Under the pieces are notes generated by a model, which saw only the letters and a program-made list of their open reading frames with translations, had not been told where the DNA came from and made no database searches. Positions 41,992-50,337 of a stretch of DNA of 64,000 nucleotides are shown here, in pieces. The first letter of the stretch is position 1. Each line of letters begins with the position of its first letter. Where the stretch lies: the NCBI GenBank assembly GCA_038147155.1, contig JAYQTA010000009.1, forward strand, positions 20,705 to 84,704, read 5' to 3'. The translations under genes were made by a program, and so were the position numbers. Source of the DNA: Australimonas brisbanensis. Lineage in GTDB: Bacteria > Chloroflexota > Dehalococcoidia > Lucifugimonadales > Australimonadaceae.

Positions 41992-42471
41992 ATGCCACAG
42001 GAAGAGACCTACCTCACAACGAAGGGCCTGCGTGCCTTGGAGGCGGAGCTGGAGGAGCTGCGCACCGTTCGTCGCGAACAGGTCGCGGGACGCATCCACG
42101 AGGCCAAGGAGGTCGGCGAGCTGGAGAACGCCGAGTACGAGGAGGCCAAGAACGAGCAGGCCTTCGTCGAGGGGCGCATCCAGGACCTGGAGTTGATGAT
42201 CCAGAACGCGGTCATCATCCCCGACCACGGCAAGGGCGGCGCAAAGTCCGACGTGGTGGAGCTCGGCTCCGTGGTCAAGGTGCAGGCGGCCTCCGCCAAG
42301 CGCGCCGACACCTACACCATCGTGGGTAGCGCCGAGGCCTCCCCCGCCGATGGGCGCATCTCCAACGAGTCCCCCCTGGGCCGGGCTTTGCTGGGCAAGA
42401 AGGCGGGCGACCAGGTGGAGTTCTCGATCCCCTCGGGCACCCAGCGGGTGAAGATCGTCTCCGTCCGCTAG
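41992..42471 (+). CDS. greA: Transcription elongation factor GreA
   Basis: A 159-residue factor that rescues backtracked RNA polymerase by stimulating transcript cleavage. The N-terminal coiled coil (residues about 10-75) carries LENAEYEEAKNEQAF, whose acidic tip residues (the D/E-x-x-E region) act in the secondary channel. The C-terminal FKBP-like domain has SPLGRALLGKKAGDQVEFSI. ATG 41992 follows GAGGTG; an earlier in-frame ATG at 41977 has no site. lysS follows after 48 bases, a frequent greA-lysS order. Confidence 0.96.
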   Translation: MPQEETYLTTKGLRALEAELEELRTVRREQVAGRIHEAKEVGELENAEYEEAKNEQAFVEGRIQDLELMIQNAVIIPDHGKGGAKSDVVELGSVVKVQAASAKRADTYTIVGSAEASPADGRISNESPLGRALLGKKAGDQVEFSIPSGTQRVKIVSVR

Positions 42472-42519
42472 CCCGCGCCATCACCCCGGCGGGGCACCCC
42501 GCCACCCTATGGAGGGCCC

Positions 42520-44061
42520 ATGCCCCAGCGTGGTGAAGAGCTCCTGCAGAGCCGCCGCGCCAAGTTGGCGCGCCTGCGCGAGCGGGGCATCGACCCCTAC
42601 CCCCCTCGCTTCAAGCGCACCCATGACACGGCGCAGGCCGCTGCCGCCTTCAACGCGGCGGAGGGTGCGGGCGGCGCGCCTGTGCGCGCGTCGGTGGCCG
42701 GACGCCTCACCCGCGCACGCAACATGGGCAAGGCCGCGTTCCTGGACATCGAGGACTCCGCCGGACGCCTCCAACTCTTTCTGCGGCGCGACGCGCTGGG
42801 CGAGGGCTACGCCTTGCTCGATGAACTGGACCTGGGCGACTTCGTGGGCGCCTCCGGCACCATGATCCGCACCCGCATGGGTGAGGTGTCGCTGGAGGCC
42901 GAGTCGCTCACGTTCCTGGCCAAGGCGCTGCGCCCGCCGCCCGGCAAGTTCCACGGTCTGAAGGACGTGGAGCGCCGGTACCGGCAGCGTTACCTCGACC
43001 TGATCGCCAACCGTGACGTGCACGAGACTATGCGCGCGCGTTCGCGCATCATCTCCGGCATCCGCCGTTTCTTCGATGGGCGCGGGTACCTGGAGGTGGA
43101 CACGCCGGTGCTGGTGCCGGTGCCCGCCGGGGCCATGGCCCAGCCCTTCGTGACCGAGCACCTGGCCCTGGGGCGCCAACTCTTCCTGCGCATCGCTACC
43201 GAGCTCTACCTCAAGCGGCTCATGGTGGGCGGGATGGACCGGGTGTACGAGATAGGCCGGGTGTTCCGCAACGAGGGCATCGACGCCGACCACAACCCGG
43301 AGTTTACGCTCCTGGAGTCGTACGAGGCCTACGCCGACTACAACGACATCATGGCGCTGGTGGAGGCGCTGGTGCCGCAGGTGGCGCAGGAGGCGGTGGG
43401 CACCACCAGCGTGGAGTTCGAGGGCCAGCCCATCGAACTGGCCGGCCCGTGGCCGCGCCTGGGCCTGTACGATGCGGTGCGTGAGTACGCGGGGGTGGAC
43501 CTGAACCACCACCCTGACGCACGCTCCCTCGCCGATAAGATGCGCGAGCTGGGCGTCCCCGCCACCTACGCGGAGAGCCGGGGGCGGCTCATCGACAAGC
43601 TGGTGGGCACCTACGTCGAGCCCCGCCTCATCCAGCCGACGTTCCTGGTGGACTACCCGGTGGAGATGTCCCCCCTGGCCAAGGCGAGCCCGGACGACCC
43701 GCGCTACGCCGAGCGGTTCGAGGCCTTCGCTGCGGGCATGGAGATCGCCAACTCCTTCACGGAGCTGAACGACGCCGACGTGCAGCGCCAGCGCCTCAGC
43801 GACCAGGAGGAGCTGCGCAAGCACTATCAGGGTGAGGACCTGGATCGGCTGGACGAGGACTTCCTGCGCGCCCTGGAACACGGTATGCCCCCCACCGGGG
43901 GCCTAGGCATCGGGATAGACCGGCTGGTGATGTTGCTCACGGGGCAGAAGACCATCCGGGACGTGCTGCTCTTCCCCCAGGTGCGTGAGGCAGCGCCCGG
44001 GGCGCCAGAGGACGACCTGGACGACGAGGACGAGGAGGACGGGGCCGATGCTCGCGCTTGA
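42520..44061 (+). CDS. lysS: Lysyl-tRNA synthetase, class II
   Basis: A 513-residue enzyme charging tRNA-Lys. The N-terminal OB-fold domain (about 50-165) binds the anticodon. Class II motifs are motif 1 (RSRIISGIRRFFDGRGYLEV), motif 2 (YEIGRVFRNEGIDADHNPEF) and motif 3 (GGLGIGIDRLVMLLTG). A short acidic tail (DDEDEEDGAD) follows. ATG 42520 has GGAGGG upstream. The serS start lies inside its last codons, so the two synthetases are coupled. One tract, EHLALGRQLFLRIATE, is the conserved active-site strand. Confidence 0.97.
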   Translation: MPQRGEELLQSRRAKLARLRERGIDPYPPRFKRTHDTAQAAAAFNAAEGAGGAPVRASVAGRLTRARNMGKAAFLDIEDSAGRLQLFLRRDALGEGYALLDELDLGDFVGASGTMIRTRMGEVSLEAESLTFLAKALRPPPGKFHGLKDVERRYRQRYLDLIANRDVHETMRARSRIISGIRRFFDGRGYLEVDTPVLVPVPAGAMAQPFVTEHLALGRQLFLRIATELYLKRLMVGGMDRVYEIGRVFRNEGIDADHNPEFTLLESYEAYADYNDIMALVEALVPQVAQEAVGTTSVEFEGQPIELAGPWPRLGLYDAVREYAGVDLNHHPDARSLADKMRELGVPATYAESRGRLIDKLVGTYVEPRLIQPTFLVDYPVEMSPLAKASPDDPRYAERFEAFAAGMEIANSFTELNDADVQRQRLSDQEELRKHYQGEDLDRLDEDFLRALEHGMPPTGGLGIGIDRLVMLLTGQKTIRDVLLFPQVREAAPGAPEDDLDDEDEEDGADARA

Positions 44062-45337
44062 GTTGCTGCGCCGCAGTCCTGAGGCCATCACCCGTTCGCT
44101 CACCCGCCGTGGCGAGGACACCGGCGTCGTGGCGACGCTGGCGGGCCTGGACGAGCGCCATCGGGCGGTACTGACGGAACTGGAGGAGTCACGAGCGCAG
44201 CGCAATGAGGCCTCCAAGGCCATCGGTGCGCTGATGCAGGCGGGCAAGGCCTCCGAGGCCGAGGCGCAGAAGGCCGCCGTCCGTGAGCTGGGCGAGCGGA
44301 TGAAGGCGCTTGAGGAGTTTGAGCGCGCCTTGGGCGAGGAGTTGCGCGCCGGGATGCTGCGCCTGCCCAACATCGTCTCGGACGAGGCCCCGGACGGCCT
44401 GGACGCCGAGGCCAACGTGGTGGCGCGCACCGAGGGCGAGCGGCGCTTCTACGACTTCCCGCTGCGCCCCCACTGGGAGCTGAGCGAGAGCCTGGGCATC
44501 ACGGACTTCGAGCGTGGCGCGCGGGTGTCCGGGCGCATGTTCGCGGTGTACGCAGAGACGGGGGCGCGATTGCAGCGGGCGCTGGTGCGCTGGATGCTGG
44601 ACCTGCACCGTGAGAAGCACGGGTACCGGGAGTGGGCGCTGCCCCTGCTGGTGCACGGGGAGAGCCTGGTGGGCTCCTCCAACCTGCCCAAGTTCGCCGA
44701 CGCCCTCTACAAGGACGGCGAGGAGGACCTGTGGCTGATCCCCACCGCTGAGGTGCCCCTCACCAACCTGCACCGCGATGAGATCCTCGAGCCCGGCACG
44801 CTGCCGCTGCTCTACATGGCGGACACCCAGTGCTTCCGCCGCGAGCGCGCCGCCGCGGGCTCCCAGGTGCGCGGGCTCAAGCGCCTGCACCAGTTCGAGA
44901 AGGTGGAGATGTACCACTTCGTGGAGCCGCAGGACTCCCCCGCCGCGCTGGAGGCGCTGGTGGAGCACGCCTCGGACGTGGTGCGCGGGCTGGGGCTGCC
45001 CTTCCGCATCCTGGAGCTGTGCGCGGGGGACATGAGCTTCCCCTCCACCCACTCCTACGACGTGGAGATCTACACCCCCGCCTCCGACGAGTGGCTGGAG
45101 GTCTCCTCCTGCTCCAACTGCACCGACTTCCAGGCCCGCCGCGCCAACATCCGCTTCCGGCGTGAGGCGGGCGGACGCACGGAGTTCGTCCACACGCTCA
45201 ACGGGTCGGGCCTGGCGCTTCCGCGCGTGCTCATCGCGCTGCTGGAGACCTACCAGCGCCCCGACGGCTCGGTGGCCCTGCCCCCCGTGCTGGTACCCTA
45301 CATGGACGGCCAGCAGGTGCTGGAGCCGCTCTCCTAG
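44048..45337 (+). CDS. serS: Seryl-tRNA synthetase
   Basis: A 429-residue class II synthetase. The N-terminal coiled-coil arm (about residues 30-100) recognises the long variable arm of tRNA-Ser. The catalytic core has LWLIPTAEVPLTNLH, the motif 2 region CFRRERAAAGSQVRGLKRLH with QFEKVEMYHF, the serine/zinc-free SSCSNCTDFQARR and motif 3 LNGSGLALPRVLIALLETYQ. The ATG at 44048 overlaps the lysS end by 14 bases and gives the usual ML N-terminus. Confidence 0.97.
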   Translation: MLALELLRRSPEAITRSLTRRGEDTGVVATLAGLDERHRAVLTELEESRAQRNEASKAIGALMQAGKASEAEAQKAAVRELGERMKALEEFERALGEELRAGMLRLPNIVSDEAPDGLDAEANVVARTEGERRFYDFPLRPHWELSESLGITDFERGARVSGRMFAVYAETGARLQRALVRWMLDLHREKHGYREWALPLLVHGESLVGSSNLPKFADALYKDGEEDLWLIPTAEVPLTNLHRDEILEPGTLPLLYMADTQCFRRERAAAGSQVRGLKRLHQFEKVEMYHFVEPQDSPAALEALVEHASDVVRGLGLPFRILELCAGDMSFPSTHSYDVEIYTPASDEWLEVSSCSNCTDFQARRANIRFRREAGGRTEFVHTLNGSGLALPRVLIALLETYQRPDGSVALPPVLVPYMDGQQVLEPLS

Positions 45338-45360
45338 CCCATCCCCCCAGCGAGGTGTCG

Positions 45361-46626
45361 ATGTTCGAGCGCAGCGTCCTCCCCAACGGCCTGCGGGTGC
45401 TCACCGCGCCCATGCCGGGCACGCGCTCGGCCAGCGTGGGCATCTTTGTGGGCACGGGCTCGCGGCACGAGGACGACGCGCACGCCGGGGCCTCTCACTT
45501 CTTGGAACACCTGCTGTTCAAGGGCACGGCCAAGCGCTCGGACCCGGAGCTGGTGAGCGGGGCCATCGAGTCGGTGGGCGGGCTGATGAACGCCTCCACC
45601 GACCGGGAGGCGACGATCTACTACGCCAAGGTGGGTGCGAAGCACATGGCCCTGGCGCTGGACGTGCTGGCCGACATGGTGGCGGCGCCCCTGCTGGACG
45701 GGACGGAGATGGAGCGTGAGCGCGGGGTGGTCATCGAGGAGATATCGATGACCTACGACCAGCCCGACGCCCTGGCCGACATGTTCCTGGACGAGACTCT
45801 CTGGCCATCCCAGGCCATGGGGCGCGACATCGCCGGCACCAAGGAGTCGGTTGGGGCCATCACCCTGGCCCAGCTGCGCGACTACCACGCTCGCCAGTAC
45901 ACCCCCGCCAACATGGTGGTGGCCGTGGCGGGGGCCGTGACGCACCAGCAGGTGCTGGAGGAGGCGGGGCGTCTGCTGGGCGGGCTGAGCGCCGGGCCCG
46001 CGCCGCTGCCCTGGCTGCCCGCTCACGCGGGGCCCGTTGGTGACCGGGTGAAGGTGTATCGCAAGCGCACCGACCAGGCGCACATCGCGCTGGCCACGCC
46101 CGGGGTGCCCACCGACGCGCCGGACCGCCCGGCGTCCGACCTGCTCAACGTCATCCTGGGCGAGGGGATGACCTCGCGCCTCTTCCTGGAGGTGCGCGAG
46201 CGCGGGGGCCTGGCCTACGACATCCACTCGGCGGCCATGCACTACCGTGACACCGGCGCCATGACCGTCTACTGCGGTACCGACCCGTCCAAGGTGGACG
46301 CGGCGCTGCGGGCGGTGCTGGGGCAGTTCGCATCGCTGGCGGGCGGGGTGCCGGAGGAGGAGGCCGCGCGCGCCCTCTCCTACGCCGTGGGGCGGCTGGA
46401 CCTGCGCCTGGAGGATTCCCGCGCCGTCATGGGCTGGGTGGGCGGCCAGGAGTTGCTGCGCGAGCGCGTGCGCACCCCCGACGAGGTGGTGGCCGACCTG
46501 CGCGCCGTCACCACGGCGGACCTGGCAGCCGCCGCAGGGCGCCTGCTGGCGAATGCCGACAAGCGCCTGGCCATCGTGGGGCCCTTCGCCTCCGAGGCGC
46601 GCTTCCGCAAGCTGCTGGCCGCCTAG
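45361..46626 (+). CDS. M16-family zinc metallopeptidase (processing-peptidase-like)
   Basis: A 421-residue inverzincin. The zinc motif HFLEHLLFKGT (HxxEH) is at residues about 43-53 with the distal Glu in RGVVIEEISMTYD. The second half has the Arg/Tyr substrate region FLEVRERGGLAYDIHS. It matches the bacterial M16B group, such as YmxG/PqqL-like peptidases, which degrade peptides or process membrane proteins. ATG 45361 is preferred to GTG 45355 because GAGGTG lies just upstream. It is 23 bases after serS and probably co-transcribed; convergent with groEL. Confidence 0.93.
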   Translation: MFERSVLPNGLRVLTAPMPGTRSASVGIFVGTGSRHEDDAHAGASHFLEHLLFKGTAKRSDPELVSGAIESVGGLMNASTDREATIYYAKVGAKHMALALDVLADMVAAPLLDGTEMERERGVVIEEISMTYDQPDALADMFLDETLWPSQAMGRDIAGTKESVGAITLAQLRDYHARQYTPANMVVAVAGAVTHQQVLEEAGRLLGGLSAGPAPLPWLPAHAGPVGDRVKVYRKRTDQAHIALATPGVPTDAPDRPASDLLNVILGEGMTSRLFLEVRERGGLAYDIHSAAMHYRDTGAMTVYCGTDPSKVDAALRAVLGQFASLAGGVPEEEAARALSYAVGRLDLRLEDSRAVMGWVGGQELLRERVRTPDEVVADLRAVTTADLAAAAGRLLANADKRLAIVGPFASEARFRKLLAA

Positions 46627-46704
46627 TCCCCATCCTCCCCACCGCGTGAGCAGACAGGCCCCGGCGCATGCCGAGCCTCTCGGTGTAGTGTTGGCTGGAG
46701 TGGA

Positions 46705-48328
46705 CTAGAAGTCCATGTGGTCGCCGTGGCCGCCACCCATGGGGGCGGGCGGGTTCTTCTCCGGCAGGTCGGTGACGGTGGCCTCGGTGGTCAGCACCAT
46801 GGCCGCCACGCTGGATGCGTTCTCCACCGCAGCGCGGGTCACCTTGGCGGGATCGACGATGCCCCGCTCGAGCATGTGGCCCCACACGCCGGCGCCGGCG
46901 TCGAAGCCCCAGTCGCCCTTGGACTTGCGGGCCCCGGCCACGATCACGTCGCCCGGCTGGCCGGAGTTCACCGCGATGACGCGGATCGGCTCCTCCAGTG
47001 CGCGGCGCAGGATCGCGGCGCCGGTGCCCTCGTCGCCCTTGAGCTTGAGGGCGTCGATGGCCGCCGTGGCGCGCACCAGCACGGTGCCGCCGCCGGGGAC
47101 GATGCCCTCCTCAACCGCCGCGCGGGTGGCCGAGAGGGCGTCCTCCACGCGGTCCTTCTTCTCCTTCAGCTCCACCTCGGTGGCGGCGCCCACCTTGATG
47201 ATGGCCACACCGCCGGAGAGCTTGGCCAGGCGCTCCTGGAGCTTCTCACGGTCGAAGTCGGAGGTGGTCTCCTCCACGCGCGCCTTGATCTGGGAGATGC
47301 GGTTCTGGATCTCGTCCTCGGTGCCGTGGCCCTCCACGAAGGTGGTCTCGTCCTTGGAGGAGACCACGCGGCGGGCGCGGCCGAAGTCGTCGGGCTCCAC
47401 GGAGTCGAGCTTGCGGCCGATCTCCTCGGAGATCACCGTGCCGCCCGTGAGGATGGCGATGTCCTGCAGCATCTCCTTGCGCCGGTCGCCGAAGCCTGGG
47501 GCCTTCACCGCCAGCACGTTCACCGTGCCGCGCAGCTTGTTGACCACCAGGGTCGCCAGGGCCTCGCCCTCGACGTCCTCGGCCACGATGACCACGTTCT
47601 TGGAGATTTGGAGCACCTTCTCCAGCGCGGGGAGCAGCTCGGAGACGGCGGAGATCTTCTTGTCGGTGATCAGGATGTACGGGTCGTCGATCACCGCCTC
47701 CATGCGCTGGGAGTCGGTCAGGAAGTAGGGGGAGATGTAGCCGCGGTCGATCTGCATGCCCTCGACGTAGTCCACCTCGTAGGAGAGGCCCTTGGACTCC
47801 TCCACCGTGATGACGCCGTCCTTGCCGACCTTCTCCATCACCTCGGCGATCAGCTCGCCCATCTCGTTGTCGTGCGCGGAGAGGGAGGCGACCTGCGCGA
47901 TCTGGGCCTTGCCGGAGACGGGGGTGGACTGCTCCTTGATGGATGCGCGCACCGCCGCCACGGCCTGGTCGATGCCGCGCTTGATGGCCATGGGGTCAGC
48001 GCCCGCGGCCACGTTGCGGAAGCCCTCGGAGATGATGGCCTGGAGCCAGCACCGTCGCGGTGGTGGTGCCGTCACCGGCCACGTCGTTGGTCTTGGTGGC
48101 GGCCTCCTTCAGCAGCTGGGCACCCATGTTCTGGTAGGGGTCGTCCAGCTCGATCTCCTTGGCGATGGTCACGCCGTCAGAGCACACGTTAGGGGGGCCG
48201 AACTTCTTATCCAGAATCACGTTGCGGCCCGAGGGGCCGAGCGTCACCTTCACGGTGTTGGCCAGGATGTCCATCCCGGACTTGAGCTCCTTACGAGCGT
48301 CGTCGCCGAACTGAATCTGCTTCGCCAT
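46705..48328 (-). CDS. groEL: Chaperonin GroEL (60 kDa), with a one-base frameshift
   Basis: The ring chaperonin that folds proteins with GroES and ATP. The N-terminus MAKQIQFGDDARKELKSG and the ATP motif VTLGPSGRNVILDKKFG and GDGTTTATVLA are in one frame. From QAIISEGFRNVAAGADPMAI to the end (GGGHGDHMDF) the sequence is in another frame. The break is a single extra base near 48042-48047, within GGCTCCAGGCC where GGCCCAGGCC or similar is expected. Corrected, the length is about 540 residues, normal. A unique essential groEL should be intact, so a sequence error or a second groEL elsewhere is likely. It follows groES by 63 bases and shares its CIRCE control. Confidence 0.93.
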
Positions 48329-48391
48329 GTGTGGCTTCCTCCTCGCGAGATGGCCCGCGCCGGCGCGGGCGGTTCAGGGACGCCGCGCCGC

Positions 48392-48685
48392 CTAGCCGAC
48401 CTTGGCCAGGACGTCGGCCTCCTTCATGATCAGCAGCTCCTCACCGTCGTCGGTGAACTCGGTCCCGGCGAACTTGGAGTAGATGACGACGTCACCCACC
48501 TTCAGGTCCATCGCGATGCGCTTGCCGTCCTCACCCACGCGGCCGGGGCCAGCGGCGACGACCTTGCCCTCCTGGGGGCGCTCCTTGGCGGTGTCGGGCA
48601 GGTAGATACCAGACTTGGTCTGGTTGGACTGCTCAACGGCCTTCACCACGATCCGGTCACCCAGCGGCTGCAGCGTTCGTGCCAC
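48392..48685 (-). CDS. groES: Co-chaperonin GroES
   Basis: A 97-residue lid of the chaperonin. LQPLGDRIVVKAVE opens the protein, the mobile loop KSGIYLPDTAKERPQEGKVV binds GroEL, and GDVVIYSKFAGTEF follows. The ATG at 48685 has a strong upstream AGGAGGACAACC. It is the first gene of the groES-groEL operon, controlled by a promoter with CIRCE 110-170 bases upstream. Confidence 0.97.
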   Translation of the reverse strand: MARTLQPLGDRIVVKAVEQSNQTKSGIYLPDTAKERPQEGKVVAAGPGRVGEDGKRIAMDLKVGDVVIYSKFAGTEFTDDGEELLIMKEADVLAKVG

Positions 48686-48793
48686 GGTTGTCCTCCTTCG
48701 CTCTGCTGCGCGATTCTCGCTCCCGGACTGCTCACCACGAGGCCCCCTCGCAGGCGCCGGGGGGCAGGTGCTAGCAAACCGGGTTGGCGTTTG

Positions 48794-48820
48794 TTAGCAG
48801 ACTCCACAGGGGAGTGCTAA
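48794..48820 (-). promoter_or_regulatory. CIRCE operator (HrcA site) of groES-groEL
   Basis: On the minus strand: TTAGCACTC, nine-base spacer, GTCTGCTAA. The first half matches the CIRCE consensus perfectly and the second deviates at two or three bases from GAGTGCTAA; spacing is exact. It lies directly downstream of the -10 box, where HrcA would block transcription. Confidence 0.9.
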
Positions 48821-48826
48821 CGAGGC

Positions 48827-48855
48827 ATGGTATGGACGTGCCTCGCAGGTGTCAA
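48827..48855 (-). promoter_or_regulatory. groES-groEL promoter
   Basis: On the minus strand a perfect -35 TTGACA (48850-48855), a 17-base spacer and TACCAT (48827-48832). CIRCE begins six bases after the -10 box. Confidence 0.85.
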
Positions 48856-48877
48856 GGGGCGCGCGGCGGGCCCGTCC

Positions 48878-48906
48878 TTGACGGCCCCCCGGCCCGCTGC
48901 GAGCAT
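48878..48906 (+). promoter_or_regulatory. Promoter of the crotonase/ligase operon
   Basis: TTGACG (48878-48883), a 17-base spacer and GAGCAT (48901-48906); six bases then lead to ATG 48913. The -10 is imperfect. Like other promoters here it predicts a leaderless transcript. Confidence 0.45.
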
Positions 48907-48912
48907 CGCCGC

Positions 48913-49575
48913 ATGTTCGCCCTCACCCTCACGGCCGACGGCCTCACGGCAACCCTGGCGCTTGATGCCCCGGAGGGTGAGCGTGACCTGGCCGCCGCCT
49001 GCGCCGCGCTGCCCGAGGGGGTGCGGGTGGTGGTGGTGACGGGCTTCGCGGGTGCGCCCCCCCTTGCGCCCGCCGCCTTGCTGGCGGCGCTGGCCGTCCC
49101 CACGCTGGGTTGGGTGGACGGCGATGTGCGCGACCACGGCGTGGAGCTGGCGCTGGCGTGCGACATCCGCGTGCTGGCCTCCGGCGCATCGGTGGCGCTC
49201 ACGCAGGTGCGCGCGGGCGCGCTCCCCGCCGACGGCGGCACGCAGCGGCTGGTGCGGCTGGTGGGCCGGGGCCACGCGTTGCGCCTGCTGCTCACCGGCG
49301 ATGCCGTCGGCGCTCAGGAGGCCGCGGTCATGGGCCTCGCGCAGGCGGTGGGCACGCTGGCCGAGGCCGAGGCGCTGGCTGCGCGCATCGGTGCGACGGG
49401 GCCGCTGGCCACGGCCTACACCCGTGAGGCGGTGCGCGCGGCGGGTGAGGTGCCGTTGGCTGAGGGGCTGCGGGCGGAGGCGGACCTGGCCATCCTGCTG
49501 CACACCAGCGCCGACCGGGCCGAGGGCCTGGCGGCGTTCCGGGAGCGGCGCGCTCCGCGCTTCGAAGGGCGATGA
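48913..49575 (+). CDS. Crotonase-fold (enoyl-CoA hydratase-like) protein lacking part of the active site
   Basis: A 220-residue crotonase-fold protein, about 35 residues shorter than usual. GVELALACDIRVLASGASVA and ADGGTQRLVRLVGRGHALRL are clear family segments. However, the stretch that normally contains FCAGADL (first oxyanion-hole loop) is absent: VTGFAGAPPLAP passes straight to LLAALAVPTLGWVDG. In addition, the catalytic Glu position (family PExxxG) appears to be Gln in LTQVRAG. It may be inactive or a structural partner of the complete homologue encoded next, whose start overlaps this stop (ATGA). Confidence 0.8.
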   Translation: MFALTLTADGLTATLALDAPEGERDLAAACAALPEGVRVVVVTGFAGAPPLAPAALLAALAVPTLGWVDGDVRDHGVELALACDIRVLASGASVALTQVRAGALPADGGTQRLVRLVGRGHALRLLLTGDAVGAQEAAVMGLAQAVGTLAEAEALAARIGATGPLATAYTREAVRAAGEVPLAEGLRAEADLAILLHTSADRAEGLAAFRERRAPRFEGR

Positions 49576-50303
49576 GCCCCTTCGACACCATCGTGTACGA
49601 GAAGGACGGCCCGCTGGCGCTGGTGCGCCTGGCGCGCCCGGCGGCGGTGAACGCCTTCAGCGTGCGCATGCGCGATGAGCTGTGGGAGGTGCTCACGGCG
49701 GTGCGGGACGACCCGGATGTGCGCGGCTTGGCGCTGGAGGGGGAGGGGCGCGGCTTCTGCGCCGGGGCCGACCTGTCCGAGTTCGGCACCGCCCCCTCCC
49801 AGGCCATCGCCCGGCGGGTGCGCTTCGAGCGCGACGTGTTCGGCCTGCTCCTGTCCCTTCCAGTGCCCACCCTCGCCGCCGTGCACGGCCCGTGCCTCGG
49901 CTCCGGGGTGGAGCTGGCGGCAGCGTGCGACGTGCGCCTGGCAGCGGACGATGCGACCTTCGGCTTGCCGGAGACGGGCTGGGGGCTCATCGCGGCGGCC
50001 GGCGGTACCCAGCTGCTCCCGCGCATCGTGGGGCAGGGGCGGGCGCTGGAGACCCTGCTCACGGGCCGCCGTTTCAGCGCGGACGAGGCGTTGGCCATGG
50101 GGCTGGCGCACCGCATCGTCCCCCGCGCCGCGCTGGCCGCCGAGGCCCGTGCGTGGCTCTCGCGCATCGTGGCGGCCCCGGCGCCGGCGCTGGCGGCTGC
50201 CAAGCGCGCCGTGAACGAGCTGGCTGACCTGCCCCTGGCTGAGGGGCTGGCGGGGGAGGCCCGCTTGGCCCGGCTGTTGGGTGCGGGCGGCCCCCTGCGC
50301 TAA
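49572..50303 (+). CDS. Enoyl-CoA hydratase/isomerase family protein
   Basis: A 243-residue crotonase with a complete active-site frame: GEGRGFCAGADLSEFG (first oxyanion loop), GPCLGSGVELAAACDVRLAA (second loop) and FGLPETGWGLIAAAGGTQLL (Glu at the catalytic position). It probably hydrates or isomerises an enoyl-CoA in fatty-acid or aromatic-acid breakdown. It is coupled to the short homologue upstream by an ATGA overlap and followed after 34 bases by an acyl-CoA ligase, so the three form a catabolic operon. It ends in TAA. Confidence 0.92.
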   Translation: MSPFDTIVYEKDGPLALVRLARPAAVNAFSVRMRDELWEVLTAVRDDPDVRGLALEGEGRGFCAGADLSEFGTAPSQAIARRVRFERDVFGLLLSLPVPTLAAVHGPCLGSGVELAAACDVRLAADDATFGLPETGWGLIAAAGGTQLLPRIVGQGRALETLLTGRRFSADEALAMGLAHRIVPRAALAAEARAWLSRIVAAPAPALAAAKRAVNELADLPLAEGLAGEARLARLLGAGGPLR

Positions 50304-50337
50304 CCTAGGGGCAGCCCTGCCCCTGGACGGTACCCGC

